This document shows, in pieces, positions 26,802 through 35,424 of a DNA stretch of 45,154 bases. A program made the position numbers and the translations under genes. Each line of letters begins with the position of its first letter. Position 1 is the first letter of the stretch. Under the pieces are notes generated by a model. It made no database searches and was not told where the DNA came from. It saw only the letters and a program-made list of their open reading frames with translations. The DNA comes from Bacteroidota bacterium (lineage in GTDB: Bacteria; Bacteroidota; Bacteroidia; Chitinophagales; Saprospiraceae), in the NCBI GenBank assembly GCA_024743405.1, contig JANSWP010000058.1:1-45154 (forward strand), in the 5' to 3' direction.

Positions 26802-26817
26802 TACGCTTTCCAGTTAT
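26802..26817. repeat. solitary type IV terminal repeat
   Basis: TACGCTTTCCAGTTAT is identical to the outer 16 bases of the right end of the element at 3337-3496. No partner end is found nearby, so it is probably a fragment of an old copy. Confidence 0.4.
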
Positions 26818-26848
26818 TTCATTGGAATAAATTGAACCATATCAACTA

Positions 26849-27008
26849 AGTAACGAGCAAAGAATAATTTCATCATTTTACCGATAATCTTTTATCCTAA
26901 TACGTCTGTATTTTCTTCGGCAATAGCTTGGCTATTCCTTCAATAAATGCCTAATATTAGAACAAAATCTTTATTTCCAAATGACGAACTTATTCTTTGC
27001 GTGTTACT
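26849..27008. repeat. 160-bp TIR element copy D
   Basis: The ends AGTAACGAGCAAAGAATAA and, inverted, AGTAACACGCAAAGAATAA differ at two positions. The length is exactly 160 bp, with TA at 26847-26848. The central hairpin AATAGC-TTG-GCTATT is at 26922-26936. The ends resemble those of the 200-bp copies, but the centre differs. It ends 16 bp before the start codon of the next gene. Confidence 0.75.
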
Positions 27009-27024
27009 AATACACAAAAGTCTG

Positions 27025-30000
27025 ATGGCAACTACCAAATTATTTACCTTCCTCTTTATTCTTTTCACTTCTAACTTCCTTTTTGCTCAACCTTTGGACA
27101 TGGACTTATTCGAAGGGATGCAACCCCGTAATATTGGTCCAGCGGGTATGAGTGGTAGAGTAACGGCGATAGATGCAGTTCATGCTAACCCCGATATTAT
27201 ATACATCGGTACAGCTTCAGGAGGAGTTTGGGAGTCGCAAAATGGAGGCATAAGTTGGAAACCGATCTTTGAAAATGAACAAGCAGCTTCGGTTGGATCG
27301 ATTGCCATTAATCAAAAAAATCCAAGTGAAATCTGGGTGGGAACTGGCGAAGGGAATCCTCGAAATAGTGTTTCAAGTGGTTACGGAGTATATAAAACAA
27401 TTGACGGTGGAAAATCTTGGAAATTCATGGGGCTAGGGGAAACACGAAATATTCATCGAATTTATATTCATCGGGATAATCCGAATATTGTATGGGCTGG
27501 AGCAATTGGGTCGCCATGGGGTGAGCATGAGGAGCGAGGAGTTTTTAAAACAATGGATGGTGGTGAGTCTTGGAAGAAAGTACTGTATGTAGATGAAAAA
27601 ACTGGAGTAGGGGATTTGGTCGTTGATCCTACGAATCCTAATAAGTTGATTTGTGCCATGTGGGAACATCGCCGATATCCATGGTTCTTTAGTTCTGGTG
27701 GCGAAGGTTCTGGAATTCATATTTCGTATGATGGTGGTGAAAACTGGAAACAAATCACTGCTGAAAATGGCTTGCCGAAAGGCGAGTTAGGTAGAATCGG
27801 TTTAGCTATTGCTCCGAGTAAACCCAATATCGTTTATGCATTGGTAGAGGCAAAGAAAAATGGTTTTTACAAATCTACAGATGGGGGTGAAAATTGGACT
27901 TTAGTCTCGACAAAAGGCATTGGAGGGAGACCATTTTATTATGCGGATATTTTTGTAGATACTAAAAATGAAAACCGCGTTTATAACCTTCATACGTTTG
28001 TAGATGTTAGTCAAGATGGCGGAAAAAACTTCAAAAGATTCATTAATTCTAGCCTCATCCATGTAGATAATCATGCATGGTGGAGTCATCCAGAAGATCC
28101 TTCTTTTTTAATTTGTGGCAATGATGGTGGCATGTGTATTTCTAGAGATGGAGGTGATACCTGGTATTTTCCAGAAAACCTGCCTTTAGGACAATTTTAC
28201 CATATTCGAGTAGACAATGAAGTGCCTTATAATATCTATGGAGGAATGCAAGATAATGGTAGCTGGAGAGGTCCCAGTGCTGTTTGGAAGCGAAAAGGCA
28301 TCCGAAACTTGTACTGGAATCGCATCGGATATGGAGATGGTTTTGATGCAATGCCTGATCCGACAGATGCTAGATTTGGTTACTCTAATTTGCAAGGTGG
28401 TAGTTTGTTAAAATATGATTTAGAAACGGGTGCTATTCAAAGCTTAAAACCTTTTTTGAAAGACGGAACTAAATTGAGGTTTAACTGGAATGCAGCTTTA
28501 GCAGGTGATCCATTTGATGGAAATACCCTATATTATGGGAGTCAATATGTCTTGAAATCAATGAATAGAGGTCAAACTTGGGAGAAAATATCTCCTGATT
28601 TGACGACCAATGATCCAGAGAAACAAAACCAGTTAAATAGTGGTGGTTTAACATTAGATGGGACGGGAGCCGAAAATTTTACAACTATTATTTCTATTGA
28701 GCCAAGTACATTAGATCGAAATGTAATCTGGGTCGGAACCGATGATGGAAACATTCAAATCACTAAGGATGGTGGACAATCATGGAAGAATGTGGCGGAT
28801 AGATTAAAAGGAGTGCCTAAAGGGTCTTGGGTTTGTCAAATTAATGCTTCTAAACACTCAGCTGGTGAAGCTTTTGCTGTTATTAATAATTATCGTCGAG
28901 ATGACTGGACACCCTATTTATATCGTACCACTGATTATGGAAACACTTGGACGAGATTAGCCGATAAAAATAAAGTTTGGGGATATTGCTTGTCAATGGT
29001 TCAAGATCCAACTGTCGAAAACCTTTTATTCCTTGGAACAGAATTCGGCTTGTATTTTAGTATCGATTATGGTCAAAATTGGACTAAATGGACATCAGGT
29101 TATCCAACTCTTTCTACGATGGATTTGGCGATACAACCAAGAGAAGGTGATTTGGTAATAGGTACTTTTGGGCGCGCCATATGGGTATTAGATGATATTC
29201 GACCTTTAAGAGAATTAGCTAAAAACGGAAAAGAAGCTATTTTGAATGTGGACTTAAAGGTTTTTAAGGCGCCAGATGCTTGGTTAGCACATTTGGGAGA
29301 ACCCAATGGGTATCGAAGTACTGGTAATAATGTCTTTTCTGGCGAAAATAGAGCGCCAAATGCGTTAATTAGTTATTATATAAAGGAAGTCGAGGAAAAG
29401 GAAAAACCAGAAAAAGCAACTATTCAGATATTTGATTGTGAAAATAAGTTGATTCGAACATTTAAGGATAAACCTAAAAAAGGAATCAATAGAGTTGAAT
29501 GGAGGCTTGATGTCAAAGGCGTTCGGTTTCCAAATTCATCTGTGCCAAAAAAGGATGCAAATGAACCTAGTGGCCGGAAGGTATTACCAGGAGTTTATAA
29601 AGCAAAAATCTCTTATGGAGCGTTTGCAGATTCAACAAGTATTATTGTCAAGGCGGATCCAAACATTCCAGTTTCAGACACTGAAATGGCAGCAAAAGCA
29701 GTATTAATTGATCGATATTATCAAAGTGTTCAGCAGGCAACCAAACAAACGGATCAATTAAGAGAAGCGGCTAATTCAATTGATTTGGTGAATAAAATAT
29801 TGAAAAAGGAGAAGCCATCGGAATCCACAAAAACCCTTATTTCTAAAGGGGATGAATTGAAGAAAACATTAGAATCCCATTTGTATAAAATTATACCATC
29901 TAAAGATATCAAGGGAATTTCTCGAAATCCAGATTTGGTTCATTATCGCCTCCAAGGAGTTAGTCGATATTTACAAAACACGCTATTCCCAACTACTCCA

Positions 30001-30144
30001 ACTCAGGAATTCGCTTTAGAGGAATGTGAGCGATATATACAGCCAATTTTAGAAGGCGTCAACCAATTTTTTAAAACAGAATGGGTAGCCTATAAAAAAA
30101 GGGTAGATGAAGCTTCAATTAGCCTAATTTCGGATGTTGAATAA
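27025..30144 (+). CDS. large secreted Asp-box (VPS10/BNR) propeller protein
   Basis: The likely product has 1039 residues. The start at 27025 gives the signal peptide MATTKLFTFLFILFTSNFLFAQ; the frame from 26947 would translate the end of a repeat element. Residues ~30-740 hold at least nine Asp boxes (SQNGGISW, TIDGGKSW, TMDGGESW, SYDGGENW, STDGGENW, SRDGGDTW, TKDGGQSW, TTDYGNTW, SIDYGQNW), as in sortilin/VPS10-like and glycosyl-hydrolase-annotated propellers of Bacteroidota. A C-terminal ~250-residue part includes an FG-like region and a helical tail. Related proteins are abundant in the phylum, often with unproven function. It stops 3 bp from the convergent neighbour. Confidence 0.82.
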   Translation: MATTKLFTFLFILFTSNFLFAQPLDMDLFEGMQPRNIGPAGMSGRVTAIDAVHANPDIIYIGTASGGVWESQNGGISWKPIFENEQAASVGSIAINQKNPSEIWVGTGEGNPRNSVSSGYGVYKTIDGGKSWKFMGLGETRNIHRIYIHRDNPNIVWAGAIGSPWGEHEERGVFKTMDGGESWKKVLYVDEKTGVGDLVVDPTNPNKLICAMWEHRRYPWFFSSGGEGSGIHISYDGGENWKQITAENGLPKGELGRIGLAIAPSKPNIVYALVEAKKNGFYKSTDGGENWTLVSTKGIGGRPFYYADIFVDTKNENRVYNLHTFVDVSQDGGKNFKRFINSSLIHVDNHAWWSHPEDPSFLICGNDGGMCISRDGGDTWYFPENLPLGQFYHIRVDNEVPYNIYGGMQDNGSWRGPSAVWKRKGIRNLYWNRIGYGDGFDAMPDPTDARFGYSNLQGGSLLKYDLETGAIQSLKPFLKDGTKLRFNWNAALAGDPFDGNTLYYGSQYVLKSMNRGQTWEKISPDLTTNDPEKQNQLNSGGLTLDGTGAENFTTIISIEPSTLDRNVIWVGTDDGNIQITKDGGQSWKNVADRLKGVPKGSWVCQINASKHSAGEAFAVINNYRRDDWTPYLYRTTDYGNTWTRLADKNKVWGYCLSMVQDPTVENLLFLGTEFGLYFSIDYGQNWTKWTSGYPTLSTMDLAIQPREGDLVIGTFGRAIWVLDDIRPLRELAKNGKEAILNVDLKVFKAPDAWLAHLGEPNGYRSTGNNVFSGENRAPNALISYYIKEVEEKEKPEKATIQIFDCENKLIRTFKDKPKKGINRVEWRLDVKGVRFPNSSVPKKDANEPSGRKVLPGVYKAKISYGAFADSTSIIVKADPNIPVSDTEMAAKAVLIDRYYQSVQQATKQTDQLREAANSIDLVNKILKKEKPSESTKTLISKGDELKKTLESHLYKIIPSKDIKGISRNPDLVHYRLQGVSRYLQNTLFPTTPTQEFALEECERYIQPILEGVNQFFKTEWVAYKKRVDEASISLISDVE

Positions 30145-30147
30145 AGT

Positions 30148-30828
30148 TTATTCAAACCCTACCATCACCGTGTAATCTTCTATTTCACCTGTCGAAAGGA
30201 ACCCATTTGATGGTTCCTCTTCTTCAGAACCATAGAAGACGCGCATTTGAGTAATAAAATCTGATTCAAGATGGTCTGGAATAGTGAATTCTATACTGTC
30301 AGATCTAGTTAAGCCCTTTTCATGGATGACTAGTTCCTCGGATTCAAATTGAAAGTTTGAATTGAAATCAATCCAAACCATGACTTGCTGTCCACGACAA
30401 ATCTTCTCATTGGTTCTATATTGAAAAGAATTCTTCTGAATGTGATAAACCTCGAAAATGACATTTGTAAAATTTGTATGCCCGCTTTGTTCGTAATCGG
30501 ATTGTTGAGTTAGTTCATTTAAACTAATCTCTGTTAACCAAATTTTACGAGGATCTTCAACAGACACTTTTTGATAATCCCTACATCGACCTTTTGTCCA
30601 TTCATTAATGCCATTGAAAAGGGCTTCTTGTTCATTTAAATAGGTTTTCCCGTTTACTCCACAAACAGGGCTTAAAAGAATGGTGTCTGTTTGATTAAAC
30701 CAATCTAAATCTTTATTTCGAAGTGTGTCAGAGAGAGGTGTAAGGTGAATTATATGGGCACTTACATTATGTATAAATAAGGAGCTAATAATAAATAATG
30801 ATGTTTTTATAGTTGTATTAAATCTCAT
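30148..30828 (-). CDS. secreted protein with Kazal-like segment and GEVED domain
   Basis: This 226-residue protein has a signal peptide (about 1-24). Residues ~52-83 (SPVCGVNGKTYLNEQEALFNG ... GRC) resemble a Kazal protease-inhibitor half. The central cysteine (normally Y.N.CEA) is replaced by Gln, so full disulfide bonding is unlikely. The C-terminal half matches the GEVED domain common in Bacteroidota surface proteins (VMVWIDFNSNFQFESEELV, STGEIEDYTVMV). No T9SS tail is visible. Function is unknown. Convergent with the Asp-box gene, 3 bp apart. Confidence 0.7.
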   Translation of the reverse strand: MRFNTTIKTSLFIISSLFIHNVSAHIIHLTPLSDTLRNKDLDWFNQTDTILLSPVCGVNGKTYLNEQEALFNGINEWTKGRCRDYQKVSVEDPRKIWLTEISLNELTQQSDYEQSGHTNFTNVIFEVYHIQKNSFQYRTNEKICRGQQVMVWIDFNSNFQFESEELVIHEKGLTRSDSIEFTIPDHLESDFITQMRVFYGSEEEEPSNGFLSTGEIEDYTVMVGFE

Positions 30829-30850
30829 GATTAATTGTTTTTTTGCTGTT

Positions 30851-31107
30851 CCTAAACTGGCTAAACCAGCCCATAACTTTCAAGTTAGTCTTCTCCTTTT
30901 TTCCATGATGAAAAAAGGAGCAAAAAAATCTAGGCAGTGGATATTTGGGCTAAAATTCAATTCCTTGTGCACTCACACCCAAACTCGCCGACTCTTTTTG
31001 CTCGAACCTTTGAGCCCTTTTGGCTCAAGCAAACGCAGAAGCTCAAACATGGGTGCTCTTTTAAGCTTAACCCAATTTAATTTCTTAACGCCAAAATCTC
31101 CAATGCC
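30851..31107 (+). repeat. long structured repeat, copy alpha (left of glycan cluster)
   Basis: This stretch is similar along its length to 43980-44203 in the same orientation. Shared blocks include AGTGGATATTTGGGCTAAAATT (here) versus CTGTGGATATTTTGGCTAAAATTT, ACATGGGT, and AAAATCTCCAATGCC versus AAAATTTCCAATGCT. It contains the hairpins GGCT/AGCC, CTCCTTTTTT/AAAAAAGGAG and GAGCC/GGCTC. A 110-codon ORF across it is accidental. Non-coding, diverged. Confidence 0.6.
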
Positions 31108-31166
31108 AAAAGGGGTGTCCTATACTAACTCTTACCACATTTGCGCAAAAGTTAATTAAATGACTA

Positions 31167-32351
31167 CTAAGCCACTGCTTTCAATGTGTTATTTAGATTT
31201 AGGCTTGAGAAATTTAGCGCTTCTTTTTTTATCTCTTTTTGAATTAAATGATTCAGTAAGTTCGAACTAACTTCCCACGAGTATCTTTTTTTAATTAGTT
31301 CTTTCATATAATAAGCTTCCCATTGTCTGTTAGAATATTCCAAGTTTTGTTGGATTTTTAGCTTTAGTTCTTCCAAATTTTCTGGAGAAAAGTAGTTGTC
31401 TTCGAAGAAATCGAAATCTTTCATGGCAGTGACATTTGAGCAAATTGTATTCACTCCAGCAGCAACTGCTTCTATTGGAGGAATCCCAAATCCTTCTGCT
31501 TTCGAGGGATAAACGAAGAGTTTAGCTCCGCGATAAAAATCTAGCAGGGTCTTGTCATTAACGTTAGAAAACCAATGAAAATGACTTGGAAAATCTGTTT
31601 TCATTTGATGAATCTTCGATACTTCTTTTTTACTATCTAAAGTGTCATTTCCAATGAAAACCAATTGATAACCCTTCTGTGCCAAATTTAAAGACCGGAA
31701 AGCATCCATTAAGAGTTGATGATTTTTGCGTGTTTCTATTCTACTTACATACAAAAGATAGTTTTTTACATTGTATCTTTTAAAAATATTGTTTTGCGTT
31801 TCATTGATACTAAAAGGCTGGAAAAATTCTTTTTTAACAGCATTGGGTGTGATATGTAAAGAATCCTCAGGTAGGTTGTAGTGTAGGGCAATTTGCTTTT
31901 TAGAATACTCAGAAACCGTCAACCTAATATCACTTTTTTGTAAGGATGTCTTAAAAAGGAAATTTCTTTTGAATGCATACCATTTTGGAAAATCTTGCTT
32001 AAAATCATTAAACAAAACATCGTGTGTAGTGACAATAAATTTGCAGTTTTTGATGAATGGCGTCATGTATTGAAAATGAGCGAAATCAATACGATTGCGC
32101 TTAATTATGTCTGGAAATTCAAAACCAAATAATCGGAATTTAGAAGTGGATTTTAGTTGGATAAATTTATTCTTTTGAAGAAAAGGAAAGGCTTCTTTCA
32201 TTGACTCATAATGATAACCTGCAAAGAATAATTCATACTCAGTTTTATAATGGTTATAAACACTGTTGTAAAGTCCTTTTAAATAGGTGCTGGATCCTTG
32301 GGCTTCTCCGCCAATGACGCGCGCGTCAATTAATATTTTTGTTGCCATCAT
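31167..32351 (-). CDS. glycosyltransferase family 4-type (GT-B)
   Basis: This 394-residue cytoplasmic enzyme transfers a sugar from a nucleotide sugar to a lipid-linked glycan. The N-terminal half shows RVIGGEAQGSSTYLKGLY (acceptor-side glycine loop) and VTTHDVLFNDF. The C-terminal half shows LLYVSRIETRKNHQLLMDAF and YPSKAEGFGIPPIEAVAAGVNTICSNV, the E-x7-E donor signature of GT4 enzymes. Last gene of the leftward glycan cluster. It is separated from the preceding gene by 336 bp with a large inverted repeat, so it may have its own promoter. The sugar is not predictable. Confidence 0.88.
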   Translation of the reverse strand: MMATKILIDARVIGGEAQGSSTYLKGLYNSVYNHYKTEYELFFAGYHYESMKEAFPFLQKNKFIQLKSTSKFRLFGFEFPDIIKRNRIDFAHFQYMTPFIKNCKFIVTTHDVLFNDFKQDFPKWYAFKRNFLFKTSLQKSDIRLTVSEYSKKQIALHYNLPEDSLHITPNAVKKEFFQPFSINETQNNIFKRYNVKNYLLYVSRIETRKNHQLLMDAFRSLNLAQKGYQLVFIGNDTLDSKKEVSKIHQMKTDFPSHFHWFSNVNDKTLLDFYRGAKLFVYPSKAEGFGIPPIEAVAAGVNTICSNVTAMKDFDFFEDNYFSPENLEELKLKIQQNLEYSNRQWEAYYMKELIKKRYSWEVSSNLLNHLIQKEIKKEALNFSSLNLNNTLKAVA

Positions 32352-32449
32352 TTTTTTGTTTAATTAGAAGAAGGTATTAGGAGCTAAATGTATTTATGTG
32401 GTGTTCTATCAAAAGAAGTCAAGGAAATCTTGATCCTAAATTTTCACCT

Positions 32450-32516
32450 AATGCTAAGGAGGATGTCACATTCGACTAAATCAGATGCGGTCGGATGTGA
32501 CATCCTCCTTAGCATT
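32450..32516. repeat. 22-bp perfect inverted repeat inside the glycan cluster
   Basis: 32450-32471 (AATGCTAAGGAGGATGTCAC...) pairs perfectly with 32495-32516, with an inner CGAC/GTCG pair. A T-rich run (ATTATTTTTTAG) follows on the plus strand. The surrounding 336 bp hold no gene. A 14-bp palindrome, AAATGAATTCATTT, lies near 32572, and a small hairpin (AGGGA-AAG-TCCCT plus seven T) near 32660. Confidence 0.75.
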
Positions 32517-32687
32517 ATTTTTTAGTCAAAAAGTCTAGTACTTGAGTCAAATACCTTTAATAACCTGACTAAATGAATTCATTTAGAACCGGGTATCATC
32601 TTATGAATACAAATATGAGGGAAGAACAACTTGAGGTAGCTACCTTTTCGTTTTTTGGAGGGAAAGTCCCTTTTTTTGGAATGAAAT

Positions 32688-34061
32688 CTAATTGTTTGAG
32701 TAATGAAATGACTTCCCAACCAATATCTTCAAAGCTTTTGATATAGCAAAACTGATATTTTGGATATTTTGAGGTGCTAATGAAGCCTTGGTAGTCAATG
32801 GATCGTAAAATTTCCCTTCAAAGGAATTATTCATTAAATACTGCGAAAATTCCAATCGGTTATTAGCCTGGGAATTCAATTGCGCAGCAATTTCGTCTAA
32901 TTGATAGTTATTCAAATCCTCTAATGTGATTTGCTTGCAAGAGTTGATTTTATTGAAAAATACGGGAGCAAAAGTGGCGGAAGGAATATTCATTAAAGCA
33001 GCCTCATAAGCGATAGTTCCAGTCACGGTTATTACCAATTGAGCTTGTCTGATAATTTCATAGGAGTTGGTTGTTTCTTCTACTAAAACAACATTTGGAA
33101 GTGCTTGTATTGCCTTATAAAAATGAATGGATCTATCTCCAATTGCGTTGGTATGCTCTTTTATTACCAATTTCCAACCTTGTGGCAATGCTCGCCAAAT
33201 ATTTTTGATGTTTTGTAATTGATCTTCATAATACCGCCCGCAGATATCAACAGAAGCTTCAGGTTGTTTGTGAAGACCGAGAAAAACATAAGATTCTTCT
33301 ACTTCATTAAAAGAGGTTCTTTTAATGCTTTGATATCTAGTTCGATTCCATTCTTCTGTAAAACGCGATTGGAAACGCCACTTTTGATTGACTATTAAAG
33401 TGGGGTCTAGTGGATCCATGTTTTCATTCGTGAAAAACCGTCGAATTCTGTCTAGTCGCCCTTTTAAAGAACTAATTTTTTTGATTTTGCGATCATTGAT
33501 TTTTAGATATTCGGGCTTCTTTGCTTTGATAGGTTCGTCACAACTCACGTCGTTCCAACATTCAAATATTTCACTTTTTCGTTCATCTTTAAAAAAGGCA
33601 AAACGACCCTCTGGAATTCTTACAACATGAGGGGATAAGTACGTACAATGCAATTCTGGACGATTCTTACAAATTCGATGTATGAGTGCCTCATGTGCCC
33701 AAGTCACTTCTCCCATGACCATTTTGATTTGATGGTTTTTCAGGAAATCATAAATGGGGCGTTGAATATTGGTTAGAAATTGGAGCCCATTTTGTGGTTC
33801 CAGCCTTAAAACGCGATCACCATAAATGAGTTCATTTAGTTTGTAATCACCAATAGGTCTAGAGGTCCTTTCAAAATCCTTCCGAGAGATATAAAGGACT
33901 TTTTGGGCGCCATATTTCTCTAATAAATAATGATATATTTTTTGGTTGTTGGCAATCCAAAATACATTTATTCCTTCCTCCTTCAACGTTTCCGCCAATT
34001 CATGGAATAAATAAGTAAAGGTATAATTTGCAATAAAACAGATATTTGTAGATTGAGTCAT
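32688..34061 (-). CDS. capsule-type GT-B glycosyltransferase-like protein
   Basis: This 457-residue protein has no signal peptide. The N-terminal domain (TNICFIANYTFTYLFHELAETLKEEGINVFWIANN) and the C-terminal YVFLGLHKQPEASVD, KLVIKEHTN and VITVTGTIAYEAALMNIPSATF match GT-B-fold capsule-biosynthesis proteins of the KpsS/KpsC-like type. Those act on Kdo, and similar proteins often lie in nonulosonate clusters. The gene lies downstream of a full pseudaminic-acid pathway and a flippase, so it is the best candidate here for transferring pseudaminic acid. That role is inferred from context. Confidence 0.6.
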   Translation of the reverse strand: MTQSTNICFIANYTFTYLFHELAETLKEEGINVFWIANNQKIYHYLLEKYGAQKVLYISRKDFERTSRPIGDYKLNELIYGDRVLRLEPQNGLQFLTNIQRPIYDFLKNHQIKMVMGEVTWAHEALIHRICKNRPELHCTYLSPHVVRIPEGRFAFFKDERKSEIFECWNDVSCDEPIKAKKPEYLKINDRKIKKISSLKGRLDRIRRFFTNENMDPLDPTLIVNQKWRFQSRFTEEWNRTRYQSIKRTSFNEVEESYVFLGLHKQPEASVDICGRYYEDQLQNIKNIWRALPQGWKLVIKEHTNAIGDRSIHFYKAIQALPNVVLVEETTNSYEIIRQAQLVITVTGTIAYEAALMNIPSATFAPVFFNKINSCKQITLEDLNNYQLDEIAAQLNSQANNRLEFSQYLMNNSFEGKFYDPLTTKASLAPQNIQNISFAISKALKILVGKSFHYSNN

Positions 34062-34101
34062 GGTTGATTTAGTAGTTGATTTCTATGGTTTGGTTATCAT
34101 T

Positions 34102-35424
34102 TTAAACGAAAAAATACCCAAGCCAGAATAGAATCATTATGTACCTTCCTGTTATTCGCATATCAAGAAGATTAATGTTTTTTTGTTTTAATAATGAAAA
34201 TTGAAATTCGGTGGCGGTAAAAATTGCCAACATATTGATAATGGTTATCCAAAAAACGGTCAAAATATTTAGGGAATGGAGGAGCCAAAGAGAGATAATC
34301 ATCAATGAAGTAATGATGAGAAATCCTTTGTTCATTTTACCCGCAAGACCTTCTCTGTAAATAATGTTTTCGTTTAGTGCCAGTGCGATCCAAAATATCA
34401 TTTGAAAGGTTAGGATGAAAAATAGGCGGTGATAGGTGGAATAAGAATCTTGTAATAAGGTCAATAAATCCATGAACACCCATGGGATGATTTGCCAGAT
34501 AAAGAGCCCTCCAATGACTAGAATTTTTAGAAATAGAGCAAAATATTTATCCAAAATTTGTGCTTTGGATTGATACATTTTTTTGAAAAATACAATATTG
34601 ATTATTTGATGAATAAGGATCGTTACGGAGGCAAAACGAAAGTAAAAGCCATAATAACCGACCTCCTCAAAATTTAGAAACCATTCGATAAAAATGCGTC
34701 CACTTCCAGTTAGGCATATAATTAAGAAAGCAGAAAGCACCAAATGTCGCCCAAATCGAACTGCTTCGAGGTATCTTTTTAGAGAGAAATCTTTGCGTGC
34801 TTTCCAAAATGAGAACCCATGATAGCTGGTTAATAGTAGTAAATAGCCAGCAAAAATCAACTGTAAAAATTCAAGCTTAAAAACTTTTCCTGTTGTCCAA
34901 AGATGAAAATTATAGACATTTAGAATTAGGAAAAATCCACCATCAAATAATACAGCTTTTTTTAGGATTTCATTGGATTTGAGAATAACAGAAGCCATCA
35001 CTTGAAGTGCGATAATGCCTCCTATTAAAATAGCAAAAATATATTTTGTTGGTAAAAATGAATTGATGTATTGATGTATTAAAAAGAGACCTATTAATAA
35101 GCCACCTAACAGGACACTGTGCGCGTGAAAAATAGATTGATAACCCTCTTTTTTGAGTTTTAAATTGAAATATGGATAAGCACCCTGAAGTCCAAAATTA
35201 AAGATGACTGCCATAATTAGTCCAACTGAAAGTGCATATTCAAACAAGCCAAAATCAGCTACCGTAGCTGTGAAGTTCGAAAGAAATATTGCTGAAGTAA
35301 AAGCATTGATTTTGATGAAAGCAAAAAGAAGAACAAATCCAGAGAATTTGGAAATATAAGTCCTGAAAACGGGAAGAACCGTTGACCATTCAATAGCTGA
35401 TAGCTTTTTCATATACTTCTTCAA
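34102..35424 (-). CDS. Wzx-like polysaccharide flippase
   Basis: This 440-residue protein has about 12 hydrophobic segments and the general pattern of MATE/MOP-superfamily polysaccharide translocases (SNFTATVADFGLFEYALSVGLIMAVIFNFGLQGAYPYF near the N-terminus). It would flip undecaprenyl-linked glycan units across the inner membrane. The start overlaps the acyltransferase gene by 35 bp if 35424 is used; an ATG at 35412 is also possible. No polymerase (Wzy) is recognisable in the window. Confidence 0.75.
   Translation of the reverse strand: MKKYMKKLSAIEWSTVLPVFRTYISKFSGFVLLFAFIKINAFTSAIFLSNFTATVADFGLFEYALSVGLIMAVIFNFGLQGAYPYFNLKLKKEGYQSIFHAHSVLLGGLLIGLFLIHQYINSFLPTKYIFAILIGGIIALQVMASVILKSNEILKKAVLFDGGFFLILNVYNFHLWTTGKVFKLEFLQLIFAGYLLLLTSYHGFSFWKARKDFSLKRYLEAVRFGRHLVLSAFLIICLTGSGRIFIEWFLNFEEVGYYGFYFRFASVTILIHQIINIVFFKKMYQSKAQILDKYFALFLKILVIGGLFIWQIIPWVFMDLLTLLQDSYSTYHRLFFILTFQMIFWIALALNENIIYREGLAGKMNKGFLIITSLMIISLWLLHSLNILTVFWITIINMLAIFTATEFQFSLLKQKNINLLDMRITGRYIMILFWLGYFFV

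Noticed and set aside
26947-27024. earlier start for the Asp-box protein
   Set aside because: The added residues are encoded by the repeat element and hide a normal signal peptide beginning at 27025.
30827-31159. 110-codon plus-strand ORF
   Set aside because: It lies across the structured repeat alpha and has no domain, signal or conserved counterpart in the collinear copy beta, where the frame is broken.
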